Shown here piece by piece: positions 16,984 through 26,171 of a DNA stretch of 64,000 bases. Below the pieces are notes generated by a model. The model saw only the letters and a program-made list of their open reading frames with translations, made no database searches and had not been told where the DNA came from. Origin of the DNA: Microbacterium sp. AK031 (GTDB lineage: Bacteria > Actinomycetota > Actinomycetes > Actinomycetales > Microbacteriaceae); the NCBI RefSeq assembly GCF_024807145.1, contig NZ_JANUCA010000008.1, positions 62,001 to 126,000 of the forward strand, in the 5' to 3' direction. The position numbers and the translations under genes are program-made. Numbering within the stretch: position 1 is the first letter of the stretch; each line of letters begins with the position of its first letter.

Positions 16984-17510
16984 CTACCCGACGTCCCCGA
17001 ACTCCACCACCCCACCGACGACGGTCGCCGTCACTTCCTGCTCCGCGATCCGCTCAGCCGGAATCGAATACAGGTCATCACTCAGCGCGATGAAGTCCGC
17101 CAGCATCCCGATCTTCAACGTTCCCTTCGAGAGCTCCTGCCGAGCCATAGGTATAGGCCCGCACGGCCTCGTCGATGGAGATCCGCTCGCGCTCGCCGAG
17201 CACGGCACCGGAACCCGTCCGCCGCAGCACCAAGTCGCGCAGTGAGACGAGCGGGTTCGCATCCGACACGGGGAGTCCGTCGAACCGTTCAGCACGATCC
17301 TGGCATCCGCCAGCGACTTCACCCGGTAGATGTCGTCACGACGATCTTCCGCCACAGCGGCGGCCATGCCGTCGCCGAAGTCCGACACGAACACGCCCTG
17401 CGGCACCGGGATCACCCCGAGACGAGCAGCGCGCGCGACGTCGGCATCGCTCGCCAGCGCGAAGTGCTCGATGCGGTGGCGAACATCGGGCCTCGGCGCG
17501 ACGCGTGCAT
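16984..17510 (-). pseudogene. Decayed 3' fragment of an amidohydrolase gene
   Basis: This segment matches the last roughly 530 bp of the intact amidohydrolase gene at 26172-27809 in the same orientation, by eye about 85-90% identical. It encodes VIPVPQGVFVSDFGDGMAAAVAEDR and ends GGVVEFGDVG. It is broken by a 1-base deletion near 17273 and a deletion of about 14 bases near 17145, and similarity stops near 17505-17510. It flanks the left side of the sugar-acid gene cluster. Confidence 0.85.
16984..17510 (-). repeat. Left direct repeat bounding the sugar-acid island
   Basis: Partner copy at about 26172-26705, same orientation. Together they enclose 17511-26171, a complete catabolic cluster. 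This is the arrangement expected from a single-crossover integration, or from a duplication that carried the cluster. Confidence 0.75.
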
Positions 17511-17559
17511 CGCACTGGATGAGGGCTCGGCATCGCCGAATAGCCGGCCAACTACCTGA

Positions 17560-18705
17560 CTACTGGTGTCTCAGCACCACGCCGTCCGACCATACCTGCC
17601 GCGTGTATGAGCGGCATTGCGACTCGATGAGGGCCCAATCCAGCTCGGCTCCGATACCGGGGCCCTGCGGCACGTGGATGATGCCCTGATCATCGATCGG
17701 CAGGCTGCCCCGCATCGGAAGTTGGTAGTTCTCCTCTGGCACGAAGTACTCGAAGTACTCGCAGTTGCGGATTGCGCAACTGACGTGCAGGTTGACCACA
17801 TCCATGTAGTTCATCGTCGTGGTGTGCAACTCGCAGTTGAGCCCGAACCCCTCCGCCATGTGCGCGATCTTCAACGTGCCCGTGATCCCTGCCTTCCAGC
17901 TCACGTCGGCGCGCACGATGTCGGCGGCGCGCTGCGCAATCGTCTGCGCGACCCCCCAGTGGGCTCCGCGCGTGGTCTCGGTCGCGGCGACGGGGATGTC
18001 GAGCACGCGACAGAGCTCCTGGTACTTGTACAGTTCGAAGTCGCGGAAAGGCTCTTCGAACCAGCGGTAGTCGAGCTGCTCGAGTTCGCGCCCCACCCGG
18101 ATCGCCTGATCCAAGGTGTATTCGGCTACCGGATCGGTCATCAGCACCTGGTCGGCGCCGAGTTCCTCACGCAGGCGACGGTGCACCTCCCGGTCGACGT
18201 CGACGGGGCCAGGAGGGTGGGCCTTATAGGCATGGATGCCGCGATCGCGGTAGTGCTTCGCCTCATCGACGTAGTCCTGCACTGTGGCATGGAAATTGCC
18301 GCTCGCATAGACCGGCAGACTCTCGCGGTATGCCCCGATGAACTTGTAGAGCGGAAGGCCCGCTTCGCGTGATGCCATGTCCCAGAGCGCGACGTCGATC
18401 GGTCCGGGCAGATACACCGGGAAGAACGTGAGGTGTCGGTCAATCGTCCAGAACTCATGCCAGATGCTCTCCCGGTCGTGTGGGCTTCTACCGAGCACGA
18501 CAGGGGCGATGTTGTCGAGCAGATAGCCTTCGGTGACCTGCCCGCTTCTTGCTGCCAGACATGTCGCAACACCCTGGATGCCGTTGTCCGCGGTGAGGCG
18601 CACAACGATGACATCCCAATCCATTTTCGATGATCCGGTGCGCTTCGCGTCGAACAGCTCTTGGCCGCGGGAGACCCACCAGGTCTCCATCTCGGTGATG
18701 ATCAT
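17560..18705 (-). CDS. Enolase-superfamily acid-sugar dehydratase (KxH type)
   Basis: 381 residues with an N-terminal capping domain and a C-terminal barrel. Metal ligands are D191, E217 and E243; the base positions are K161-A-H163 on strand 2 and the D267/H294 dyad (CELH). The KxH variant of the mandelate racemase group occurs in several acid-sugar dehydratases. The substrate cannot be read from the sequence. It is coupled by a 4-bp overlap to the upstream regulator gene and is in the island with a second dehydratase. No start ambiguity. Confidence 0.88.
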   Translation of the reverse strand: MIITEMETWWVSRGQELFDAKRTGSSKMDWDVIVVRLTADNGIQGVATCLAARSGQVTEGYLLDNIAPVVLGRSPHDRESIWHEFWTIDRHLTFFPVYLPGPIDVALWDMASREAGLPLYKFIGAYRESLPVYASGNFHATVQDYVDEAKHYRDRGIHAYKAHPPGPVDVDREVHRRLREELGADQVLMTDPVAEYTLDQAIRVGRELEQLDYRWFEEPFRDFELYKYQELCRVLDIPVAATETTRGAHWGVAQTIAQRAADIVRADVSWKAGITGTLKIAHMAEGFGLNCELHTTTMNYMDVVNLHVSCAIRNCEYFEYFVPEENYQLPMRGSLPIDDQGIIHVPQGPGIGAELDWALIESQCRSYTRQVWSDGVVLRHQ

Positions 18706-19364
18706 GCGCTGGTGTCCTCGTTGCGTTCACGCACGGCGTTGAGCGAGACGATCAGCGAGTGGTTGATGTGGAAGATCAGGGCGTCTTTCGCTTCCTGTTC
18801 GTTTTCTCGCAAGAGCGCCTCGACCACGGCGAGATGCTCGGGGTTGTTCTGCTCCGGGTGTGAGGCACCAGTGACGAGCGCATACATTGCCAGGCGGAAC
18901 ACATGCGACATGAGCTCAGCGTGGATACGGCTCATCGCCTCGTTCTCCGCGATCGAGACCAGGAACGTGTGAAAGGCGATGTCAAGCTCGTAGTGCTCGA
19001 CGATGTCAGAGATACTCGTCTCGCGGAAACGCCGCGCGAAGTCGAGCAGATCACTCTTCGAGTACATCGAAACGTACGAGGACATGACAGCTGGTTCCAG
19101 CAGCTTGCGCAGCTGATAGACGTCGTTGATCGACTTCTCTGTGAAGGGTGTGATTCGCATGCCCTTGCGGGGGAAGATCTCGACGAGACCGTCGCGTTGG
19201 AGTGCGAGCAGAGCTTCACGCAATGGAGTGCGGCCATAGCCGTGTTCGTCCATCAGCTGCTTCTCGTTCAAGTCGGATCCGGGAAGCAGATCGCACGTCT
19301 GGATGCGATCTCGTAGAGCTTGATATATCTGACTGGACAAGCCTGCGGGTGTCGTCTCTCCCAC
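18702..19364 (-). CDS. FadR-subfamily (GntR/FCD) regulator of the sugar-acid island
   Basis: A winged helix (LPGSDLNEKQLMDEHGYGRTPLREAL) and an FCD domain with typical metal-ligand spacing (DIAFHTFL ... SHVFR ... HLAVVEAL). FCD regulators of this kind commonly respond to sugar acids or their keto-deoxy products. GTG 19364 is chosen because GGGAGG lies six bases before it; GTG 19367 or ATG 19391 would add up to nine residues. It is divergent from the island operon starting at 19613; two AAATATATC repeats lie between them and are likely its operators. Confidence 0.86.
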   Translation of the reverse strand: MGETTPAGLSSQIYQALRDRIQTCDLLPGSDLNEKQLMDEHGYGRTPLREALLALQRDGLVEIFPRKGMRITPFTEKSINDVYQLRKLLEPAVMSSYVSMYSKSDLLDFARRFRETSISDIVEHYELDIAFHTFLVSIAENEAMSRIHAELMSHVFRLAMYALVTGASHPEQNNPEHLAVVEALLRENEQEAKDALIFHINHSLIVSLNAVRERNEDTSA

Positions 19365-19507
19365 CACGTGCCTCCCTGCGTCTGGCGTCATTGCTGACTG
19401 TTGATTGAATCTTAGTCGTGTCGACGCTGATCATGGCTGCTTCGATTATTCGTCGCTGCACCAGTTCTCTCGCAGTTCCAGTTGCGGTAACGCGATCGAC
19501 GTTGTAG

Positions 19508-19546
19508 AAATATATCACTAGCCTCATATCGGCTCGCAAATATATC
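19508..19546. promoter_or_regulatory. Paired AAATATATC repeats in the divergent island promoter
   Basis: AAATATATC occurs at 19508-19516 and 19538-19546, start to start exactly 30 bp, about three helical turns, so both would face the same side of DNA. They lie between the divergent FCD regulator and the dehydratase operon. The same 9-mer is found at 21-29. Confidence 0.5.
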
Positions 19547-19612
19547 TAGCCGCCAGCATTCGACGAAGACGTTGCGCTTCGTAACAACGACGTTCACGAC
19601 AGGAGAGTCCTC

Positions 19613-20755
19613 ATGACGGGCACCCGCATTCGCGACATCCGATTCTTCCGAGCCACCTCAGCCACATCGCGGCCGGTCTCGGACGCTACGCACGACATCT
19701 CTGAGATCGCCTTCTACGTGATGGAACTCGAGACCGAGGCCGGCGTCATCGGCCAGGGCTATCTCCTCGCCTTCCATTACTCCCCGCAGGCGATCTGCGG
19801 CGCCTTGCACGACCTTCGCCGCTTCATCCTCGATCGCGAGTACGACGTGCATCAGACGCGCGACGTCCAGAACGACTATGAGCGGGAGTCAGAGTACTTC
19901 GGCATCAGTGGCTTGCAGCGATGGGCTCTGGCCATTGCCAACGTCACGATGTGGGACGCCTGGGCGCGACATCTTGGCCAGCCGATCTGGAAGGTGCTCG
20001 GCTCACACTCTCGCAAGGTGCCCGTCTATGGAAGCGGTGGATGGCTGTCCTACAGTGATGACGAATTGATCGATGAAGTCCTGGACTACAAGGGACGCGG
20101 ATTCACCGCCGTCAAGATCAAGGTCGGCTCGCCCGAGATCGAGCGCGACGTGGAACGACTGCGCAGGGTGCGCGAAGCGGTCGGCAGTGGGCTCAAGATC
20201 ATGATGGATGCCAACCAGGGGATGGACGTGCCGAGTGCTATCGCGCTGATCCACCGTGCCGCTGACCTCGACATCCATTGGTTCGAAGAGCCCATTCCAA
20301 GAGATGACTTCGACGGCTACGCCGCCATTCACTCGAAGACACGCATCTCCCTGGCGATGGGAGAGCGCGAGTATGACACCGTCGCCCTGCGCGAACTCCT
20401 GCGGCGGGGCGCCATCGACCTTTGGCAGCCCGACATCATCCGTCTCGGCGGTGTCGACGCATGGCGAGATTCAGCCGCGCTCGCCGCAGCGCACCGCATC
20501 CCGGTGTTGCCGCACTATTACAAGGACTACGACGTGCCTTTGCTGGCGACGGTCTCGAACGGATTCGGCGCAGAGTCATTCGACTGGATCGACGCGATCG
20601 TTGATGCGCCGATGCCGATCAAGGGTGGCTTTGCCACTCCGAGGACGGGCGACGGTTGGGGGTTCCGCTTCTTGCCTGAATTCCTGCATGAGGTCGCTGA
20701 GATCCCGGTTGTCAGCAAAAGTATCGGAGCCAGCGCGGTCGGAACGTCGGCATGA
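19613..20755 (+). CDS. Enolase-superfamily dehydratase (mandelate racemase KxK type)
   Basis: 380 residues. Barrel residues are complete: K168-I-K170, metal ligands D199, E225 (WFEEP) and E251, and the D274/H301 dyad. It should abstract a proton alpha to a carboxylate, giving racemisation or, more likely in this context, dehydration of a sugar acid to its 2-keto-3-deoxy form. ACAGGAGAG precedes ATG 19613. It is first in the operon with the SDR, which overlaps by four bases. Confidence 0.9.
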   Translation: MTGTRIRDIRFFRATSATSRPVSDATHDISEIAFYVMELETEAGVIGQGYLLAFHYSPQAICGALHDLRRFILDREYDVHQTRDVQNDYERESEYFGISGLQRWALAIANVTMWDAWARHLGQPIWKVLGSHSRKVPVYGSGGWLSYSDDELIDEVLDYKGRGFTAVKIKVGSPEIERDVERLRRVREAVGSGLKIMMDANQGMDVPSAIALIHRAADLDIHWFEEPIPRDDFDGYAAIHSKTRISLAMGEREYDTVALRELLRRGAIDLWQPDIIRLGGVDAWRDSAALAAAHRIPVLPHYYKDYDVPLLATVSNGFGAESFDWIDAIVDAPMPIKGGFATPRTGDGWGFRFLPEFLHEVAEIPVVSKSIGASAVGTSA

Positions 20756-21519
20756 GCGCTGCGCACGCGGTCTCGACGCGTCTGTCCTCTCTCGAAGGAC
20801 GTGTCGGCGTCGTCACCGGCCAGTCGAGTGGACTCGGAACGGCGATCGCCGGTGTGCTTGCCGACGCTGGGGCGAAGGTATATGCCTTCAATCGCACGGT
20901 TCGCGAAGAGGCGGATCACGCCGGCGTCACCCAGTGGTCTGTGGATGTGACGGACGAGCAGGCAGTGACAGAGGCCGTGCGTCGCCTGGGAGAGTCCGAG
21001 GGAATCGACTTTCTCGTGAACAACGCTGGCGCGACCGTTAAGCGACGTGCCGAGGGGCTGACGACGTCGCAGTGGCGCAACGTCCAGGACGTGAACATCG
21101 ACGCGCTCTTCACACTCGCGCGTGAGACTTTTCCCTATCTCTCGAAGTCAGAACACGTGGGGCGCATCGTGAGCATCGCGTCGATGGCCGCGCACCTCGG
21201 GTTTCCCGAAGTAACCCCGTACTGCGCCTCCAAAGCCGCTGTGCTCGGACTCACACGTGGTCTCGCCATCGAATGGGCCCAGGACAATGTATTGGTCAAC
21301 TCCATCTCTCCCGGATGGTTCCCCAGCGAGATGAACCGCAGTGTGCTCGAGGCTGACCCGGAACGGGAGCGCCGTGTTCTGGCGCGGATTCCGCTCGGTC
21401 GCTACGGCGATCCGCAGAACATCGCCGATATGGCCCTCTTCCTTCTGAGCGATGCGGGCCGTTACATCACCGCCCAGGATTTCGCGGTCGACGGCGGCGC
21501 ACTCGGGAAGGGGTTCTGA
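20752..21519 (+). CDS. Short-chain dehydrogenase/reductase
   Basis: 255 residues, classical SDR. The nucleotide motif is altered to TGQSSGLG; NNAG, the catalytic Ser and YCASK are present, and the C-terminus ends in VDGGALGKGF. It probably oxidises or reduces a hydroxyl of the sugar acid or its keto-deoxy product. It overlaps the dehydratase stop by four bases and is followed two bases later by the zinc dehydrogenase. Confidence 0.92.
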   Translation: MSAAHAVSTRLSSLEGRVGVVTGQSSGLGTAIAGVLADAGAKVYAFNRTVREEADHAGVTQWSVDVTDEQAVTEAVRRLGESEGIDFLVNNAGATVKRRAEGLTTSQWRNVQDVNIDALFTLARETFPYLSKSEHVGRIVSIASMAAHLGFPEVTPYCASKAAVLGLTRGLAIEWAQDNVLVNSISPGWFPSEMNRSVLEADPERERRVLARIPLGRYGDPQNIADMALFLLSDAGRYITAQDFAVDGGALGKGF

Positions 21520-21521
21520 GC

Positions 21522-22562
21522 ATGGTGGAGAATGCGCACACCATCACAGGCATCGTGCTCACCGAGCCCGGAGTCGTACAGCTTGTCGATGCTGTCGCTC
21601 CTGTCCCGGCAGCGGGCGAGGCTCTACTGCGGATGCGCTTCGGTGGCGTCTGCGGGAGCGACCTTGCGTCGTACCGTGGAATCTCTGCGTACGTCAGCTA
21701 TCCGCGCACGCTTGGTCACGAGTTCTCTGCCGAGGTGGTGGAGGTAGGGCCTAACGATCACGGCATCACGCCCGGAATGCTCGTCACGGCGCTTCCCTAT
21801 TTCAACTGCGGCGTCTGCTATTCATGTCGGCGCGGACGCGTCAACGCCTGTACCGAGAACCAGACGATGGGTGTGCAGCGCGAAGGAGCATTCAGCGAGC
21901 TGTTCACCATGCCGATCGACCGGATCTACGACGGATCGGGCATCGATCCTCGGGCCCTCGCTCTCATCGAGCCCTTCAGTATCAGCTATCACGGTGTCGG
22001 ACGCATCCCGCTGGGCGCAGAGGATCGAGTTCTCGTCTTCGGCGCGGGAGCGATCGGAATACTCGCCGCCGTGTCCGCGAAGAGCCGCGGCGCGCAGGTG
22101 TACGTGACTGATATCTCCGCGGTGAAGGTGGAAGCGGCGGTGCGAGACTTCGGGCTCGACGGCGGTTTCGTAAACGACTCTTCTGAGTCGCTGCGCGCGA
22201 ACATCGAACGGATCACTTGCGGTGACGGGTTCGATGCGACTGTAGAGGCAGTTGGGCTGCCCGCAGCGTTCCTCGCCTGCGTCGAGGCCGCGGCCAGCGG
22301 CGGGCACGTCGTCGTTATCGGCGTTTCCAAGTCGTCTGCGGACTTCAATGCGACCGAGCTGCAGCGCAAGGAACTCACCGTCATGGGCTCTCGCGCCGCC
22401 ACGCGCAGTGACTTCGAGGCCACGATGGCGCTCGTCCGAGACGGCCATGTAGATCTCGGCCCACTGATCACGCGCGAGTTCAGCGCGGAGGAAATGCCCC
22501 AGGCACTCGAAGATCTCGACCGCAATTCGGGCGAGATAACAAAGCTTCTCATCCGATTCTGA
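21522..22562 (+). CDS. Zinc-dependent medium-chain dehydrogenase
   Basis: 346 residues. Catalytic zinc ligands are in CGSD and GHE; a structural zinc loop has four cysteines (CGVCYSC ... NAC). The Rossmann motif is GAGAIG. MDR enzymes of this type oxidise sugar alcohols or aldonates, for example L-galactonate-type substrates. The context, between SDR and TRAP genes, supports a sugar-acid role; the exact substrate is unknown. Confidence 0.92.
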   Translation: MVENAHTITGIVLTEPGVVQLVDAVAPVPAAGEALLRMRFGGVCGSDLASYRGISAYVSYPRTLGHEFSAEVVEVGPNDHGITPGMLVTALPYFNCGVCYSCRRGRVNACTENQTMGVQREGAFSELFTMPIDRIYDGSGIDPRALALIEPFSISYHGVGRIPLGAEDRVLVFGAGAIGILAAVSAKSRGAQVYVTDISAVKVEAAVRDFGLDGGFVNDSSESLRANIERITCGDGFDATVEAVGLPAAFLACVEAAASGGHVVVIGVSKSSADFNATELQRKELTVMGSRAATRSDFEATMALVRDGHVDLGPLITREFSAEEMPQALEDLDRNSGEITKLLIRF

Positions 22563-22610
22563 CCACCGGGCCAGCTGGCCAACACACTGAGTAGAGAGAC
22601 GGGGAAACCC

Positions 22611-23642
22611 ATGAAGATGAACACCAGAGCGATGATGCTCACATCATCTGCAGCGATCGCGGCAGTGGCACTCACCGCATGTTCGGGCTCGTCCGCGCAG
22701 CCGACCGCCGAGGGACAGCCGGTGACGATCCAGGTCGGTTTCGAGAACACGGCCGACGAACCGATCGGCCAGGCGGTGCAGCACTGGGCAGAGCTGCTGG
22801 AGGAGCACAGCGACGGCGAGATAACGCTGGAGCTGTTCCCGAGCAGCGCGTTGGGTTCCAAGAGCGAACTGATCGATCAGATGGTGCTCGGTGAGAACAT
22901 CATCACGATCGCCGATGGAGCGTTCTATGCCGATTACGGGGTTCCGGACATGGGCATCATGTATGGCCCGTTCTTCTTCGATACCTGGGAAGACGTCTGG
23001 GCTCTGCTTGACAGCGACTGGTACGCCGAGCAGTCGGGCTTGCTGGACGAGAAGGGCCTTACGCTCCTCACGTCGAACTGGGTCTATGGCGAGCGTCACC
23101 TCATGACGAATTCGTCCGTGCTCACCCCCGACGACCTCCGCGGACAGAAGATCCGTCTCGCCAACGCCAAGATCTACATCGAAGGCTTCGCGGCCCTGGG
23201 CGCGACGCCGGTCGGCATGGATCTGAGCGATGTGTACAGCTCGCTGCAGAGCGGTGTCATCGACGGCGTCGAAAATCCCCTGTCGACGCTGTACGGCGGG
23301 AGCTTCCAGGAGGTCTCCAAGAACGTTCTCCTCACCGGCCATATCAAGAACTTCACGACGTGGGTGGCGGGCTCGACCTTCATGGACACGTTGACCGATG
23401 AGCAACAGCAACTGCTCTACGACACTGCCGAAGAAGCGGGCCTCTACAACAACCAGCTTCAGGAGAAGGCGGACGTCGAGTATCGCCAGCTGCTGGAGGA
23501 CGCGGGCGTCACCATCACCGAGCTCACCGACGAACAGCGCGCTGAGTGGGCCGATGCAGGCAAGTCGTTCTACGAGATGGGCGACACGTTTGGGTGGTCG
23601 GATGACCTCTACGAGGTGACTCGCGAGGCCATGGGCAAGTAG
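22611..23642 (+). CDS. TRAP transporter solute-binding lipoprotein (DctP family)
   Basis: 343 residues with a lipobox (ALTAC-S, Cys at about 23). DctP-fold features include the segment GVIDGVENPLSTLYGGSF and the preceding KIRLANAKIYIEGF. TRAP systems of this clade import hexuronates, aldonates and other organic acids driven by sodium. It is the first of a complete P-Q-M set. A purine-rich site GAGAGACGGGG precedes ATG 22611. Confidence 0.92.
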   Translation: MKMNTRAMMLTSSAAIAAVALTACSGSSAQPTAEGQPVTIQVGFENTADEPIGQAVQHWAELLEEHSDGEITLELFPSSALGSKSELIDQMVLGENIITIADGAFYADYGVPDMGIMYGPFFFDTWEDVWALLDSDWYAEQSGLLDEKGLTLLTSNWVYGERHLMTNSSVLTPDDLRGQKIRLANAKIYIEGFAALGATPVGMDLSDVYSSLQSGVIDGVENPLSTLYGGSFQEVSKNVLLTGHIKNFTTWVAGSTFMDTLTDEQQQLLYDTAEEAGLYNNQLQEKADVEYRQLLEDAGVTITELTDEQRAEWADAGKSFYEMGDTFGWSDDLYEVTREAMGK

Positions 23643-23684
23643 TTCCCCACCAGTCGAACCGCCTCCATCAGAAAGCAGGTGAGT

Positions 23685-24194
23685 ATGCGAAGGGCTCTCA
23701 AGACACTCGACACAGTCGAAGTAGTCGTCCTTGTCGCTGTTCTCGTCTTCCTCGTCACGTGCACTTTCGCCGGAGTCGTGCTGCGATACGTCTTCAACAG
23801 CCCATTCACCTGGATGGAGGAGGTTCAGCTGGCCAGCATGGTGTGGCTGGCTTTCCTCGGCGGCTCGCTCGCGTTCCGCAGCCACGGGCACGTCGCCGTC
23901 GAGATCGTCATCGATTCGCTGCCGACTGCAGCGCAGAGGACTGCCCGGATAGCGATCGGTGTCATCGTCTACGCGATCCTCCTTTATCTGTTCTTACGGT
24001 GCATGGACTTTCTGCAGCTCTTCGCGATGACCGGCAGAGGAACTCCAGTGCTCGACATGCCGTACACGATCGTCTACGGCATTGCGCCGGTCGCCGTCGT
24101 GCTCATGATCATCAGCTACACGGCGACCGAGTTCTGGCCCGCTCTCAGCGAAGTCTTCGGCCGTCGGAACGAAAAGAAGGAGGCAGGCGCATGA
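23685..24194 (+). CDS. TRAP transporter small permease (DctQ family)
   Basis: 169 residues with four predicted membrane helices and the FTWMEEVQLASMVWLAFLG signature of the small subunit. ATG 23685 is preferred because AGGTG lies four bases upstream; an in-frame GTG at 23679 has no spacing. Its stop overlaps the large subunit start by four bases. Confidence 0.9.
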   Translation: MRRALKTLDTVEVVVLVAVLVFLVTCTFAGVVLRYVFNSPFTWMEEVQLASMVWLAFLGGSLAFRSHGHVAVEIVIDSLPTAAQRTARIAIGVIVYAILLYLFLRCMDFLQLFAMTGRGTPVLDMPYTIVYGIAPVAVVLMIISYTATEFWPALSEVFGRRNEKKEAGA

Positions 24195-25477
24195 CCATGG
24201 CAGTCATTGCGATGCTGTGCGTGCTCTTCGTCCTGCTTTTCGCCAAAGTGCCAGTCTTCCTCGCAGTGTTCGGTGCGTCTGCTGTGTACTTCCTTCTGAC
24301 GCCGGGGCTCAACGCGGCGATCTTCGCGCAGCAGGCGATTACCGGCACCGAGAGCATTACGCTACTCGCGATTCCGTTCTTCGTCGCCGCGGGCGTGCTG
24401 ATGAACAACGCCGGCGTCACTCAACGGATCATGAACCTCGCCATCGTGCTGACTGGACGGCTGCGGGGTGGGCTCGCACAGGTGAACATCGTCCTTTCGC
24501 TCATGATGGGCGGTCTCTCGGGATCAGCGCTCGCAGATGCTGCGATGCAGTCGAAAATTCTCGTTCCGGCAATGGTGAAGCAGGGGATCTCTCGAACGTT
24601 CTCGTCGGTGCTCACTGCGGCATCCAGCATCATCACGCCGCTCATCCCGCCCGGGATCGGTCTCATCATCTACGGCAGCATCGCGCATGTCTCGATCGGC
24701 AAGCTGTTCGTCGCCGGTATCGTGCCTGGTGCACTCCTCGCCGTCATCATGATGTTCTTGGTTAGTCGGATCTCCAAACGGCGGGGGTACGAGCCGCTGC
24801 GCACGACCCGGCCAAAGACCAGGGAGATCGCCGGCCCGTTTCGTCACGCGGTGTTGCCCCTGTGCCTGCCCGTGATAATTATCGGTGGCATCCGATTTGG
24901 GATCTTCACGACCACGGAGGCTGGAGCCGTCGCAGTCGTCTATGTGGTGCTGCTCGGGCTCTTCTATCGGAAGTTGAAGGCGCGCGATCTTCTCGGAGGC
25001 CTCAAAGAGACGATCGTCACCACGGCATCCATCCTGTTGATCATCGCCGCGGCTGCTACCTTCTCCTGGATCTTGACCCGTGAGATGATCCCGCAACAAT
25101 TCAGCCAACTCATCGTCGGGTCGATTCACAACGAGTGGTTGTTCCTTCTCGCTGTCGGCGCATTCCTTCTGATTGTGGGGATGTTCATCGAGGGTAACGC
25201 GACGATGATCGTGCTAGTGCCGTTGTTTGCCCCCATCGCGGCCACATTCGGGCTCGACCCTGTTCACTTCGCGATGGTCTTCATCTTCGCCAACACCGTC
25301 GGCGCATTCACGCCGCCCGTGGGAACGCTGATGTTTGTCGTGAACAGCATCACGAAAACCAAGACGGCGGACTTCATTCGTGAGGCCGTACCGTTCTACG
25401 CACTGTTCGGTGGATTCCTGCTGCTGCTGATGTTCGTGCCGTTGCTGTCGACCGGCCTGGTAAACCTCCTCTACTGA
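24191..25477 (+). CDS. TRAP transporter large permease (DctM family)
   Basis: 428 residues and about 12 membrane segments. DctM signatures include GGLSGSALADAAM and FTPPVGTLMFVV. It forms the ion-coupled channel with the DctQ protein. It completes the importer that brings the sugar acid to the two dehydratases. Confidence 0.94.
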   Translation: MTMAVIAMLCVLFVLLFAKVPVFLAVFGASAVYFLLTPGLNAAIFAQQAITGTESITLLAIPFFVAAGVLMNNAGVTQRIMNLAIVLTGRLRGGLAQVNIVLSLMMGGLSGSALADAAMQSKILVPAMVKQGISRTFSSVLTAASSIITPLIPPGIGLIIYGSIAHVSIGKLFVAGIVPGALLAVIMMFLVSRISKRRGYEPLRTTRPKTREIAGPFRHAVLPLCLPVIIIGGIRFGIFTTTEAGAVAVVYVVLLGLFYRKLKARDLLGGLKETIVTTASILLIIAAAATFSWILTREMIPQQFSQLIVGSIHNEWLFLLAVGAFLLIVGMFIEGNATMIVLVPLFAPIAATFGLDPVHFAMVFIFANTVGAFTPPVGTLMFVVNSITKTKTADFIREAVPFYALFGGFLLLLMFVPLLSTGLVNLLY

Positions 25478-25500
25478 TCCCGCTATGAAAGGTGTGCTCG

Positions 25501-26166
25501 ATGGCTGAATGGTCCTCCGATGCGGAGATGTTCGCGCTCATGCGCGAACGGCTGTATACGCCGGTTGTCGGGGACATTCTCGACGAACTGGGTTTCACGC
25601 ATCAGTTCCTCCCCCCGGAGATCCGGGCAATGACTTCGGACATGAAGCTTGCGGGCCGTGCAATGACGGTCCTGATGATCGACGTGTTCGGCCCGCAGCG
25701 CACGCCGTTCGGCAGGCTCACTGAGGCGTTGGACCAGCTCGAAACTGATGAGATTTACATCGCAGTGGGAGGCACCGGGCGCTGCGCGTACTGGGGTGAG
25801 TTGCTCACTGCGACCGCACGAGCCCGCGGAGCGACCGGTGCCGTAGTCAGTGGGTGGCATCGCGACACACCGCAGGTGCTCGAGCAGGGCTTCCCGGTGT
25901 TCAGCCGGGGGGCTTGGGCGCAGGACTCATCCGTGCGGACCCAGGTCGTGGACTTCCGCTGCCCGATTGAGATCGGGCAGGCGGTCGTTCACTCGGGCGA
26001 CATCGTCTTCGGCGATGTCGATGGGGTGGTGATCATCCCCCAGGCCGTGCACGTCGACGTCATCGCTCGGGCGATGGAGAAGGCGCGTACCGAGAAGGTG
26101 GTCCGTTCGGCGGTCGAGTCGGGGATGAGTGCGACGGAGGCCTTCGCGACCTACGGTGTGTTGTAG
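25501..26166 (+). CDS. RraA/HMG-aldolase family protein
   Basis: 221 residues. The family core [32 protein letters not shown] is present, although the common D-G-x-x-R-D is here S-G-x-x-R-D. Members include RNase E regulators and class II HMG/CHA aldolases or keto-acid decarboxylases; at the end of a sugar-acid operon a lyase or decarboxylase role is more likely. ATG 25501 follows GAAAGGTG. It stops five bases before the convergent amidohydrolase stop, where the island ends. Confidence 0.85.
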   Translation: MAEWSSDAEMFALMRERLYTPVVGDILDELGFTHQFLPPEIRAMTSDMKLAGRAMTVLMIDVFGPQRTPFGRLTEALDQLETDEIYIAVGGTGRCAYWGELLTATARARGATGAVVSGWHRDTPQVLEQGFPVFSRGAWAQDSSVRTQVVDFRCPIEIGQAVVHSGDIVFGDVDGVVIIPQAVHVDVIARAMEKARTEKVVRSAVESGMSATEAFATYGVL

Positions 26167-26171
26167 TTCCC

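Larger units (their letters stand above)
17511..26171. other. Sugar-acid catabolic island between direct repeats
   Basis: It contains an FCD regulator, two enolase-superfamily dehydratases, an SDR, an MDR dehydrogenase, a three-gene TRAP transporter and an RraA-like lyase. The genes run up to within a few bases of the right repeat and about 50 bp of the left one. There is no integrase or transposase. The repeats point to acquisition by homologous recombination into an amidohydrolase-MFS locus. Confidence 0.6.

Noticed and set aside
22644..23891. Minus-strand open frame of 415 codons
   Set aside because: Antisense to the TRAP binding-protein gene, which has a lipobox, family motifs and operon position.
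17511..26171. Integrase- or transposase-driven genomic island
   Set aside because: No integrase, transposase, tRNA target or terminal inverted repeat was seen; only the homologous direct repeats support transfer.
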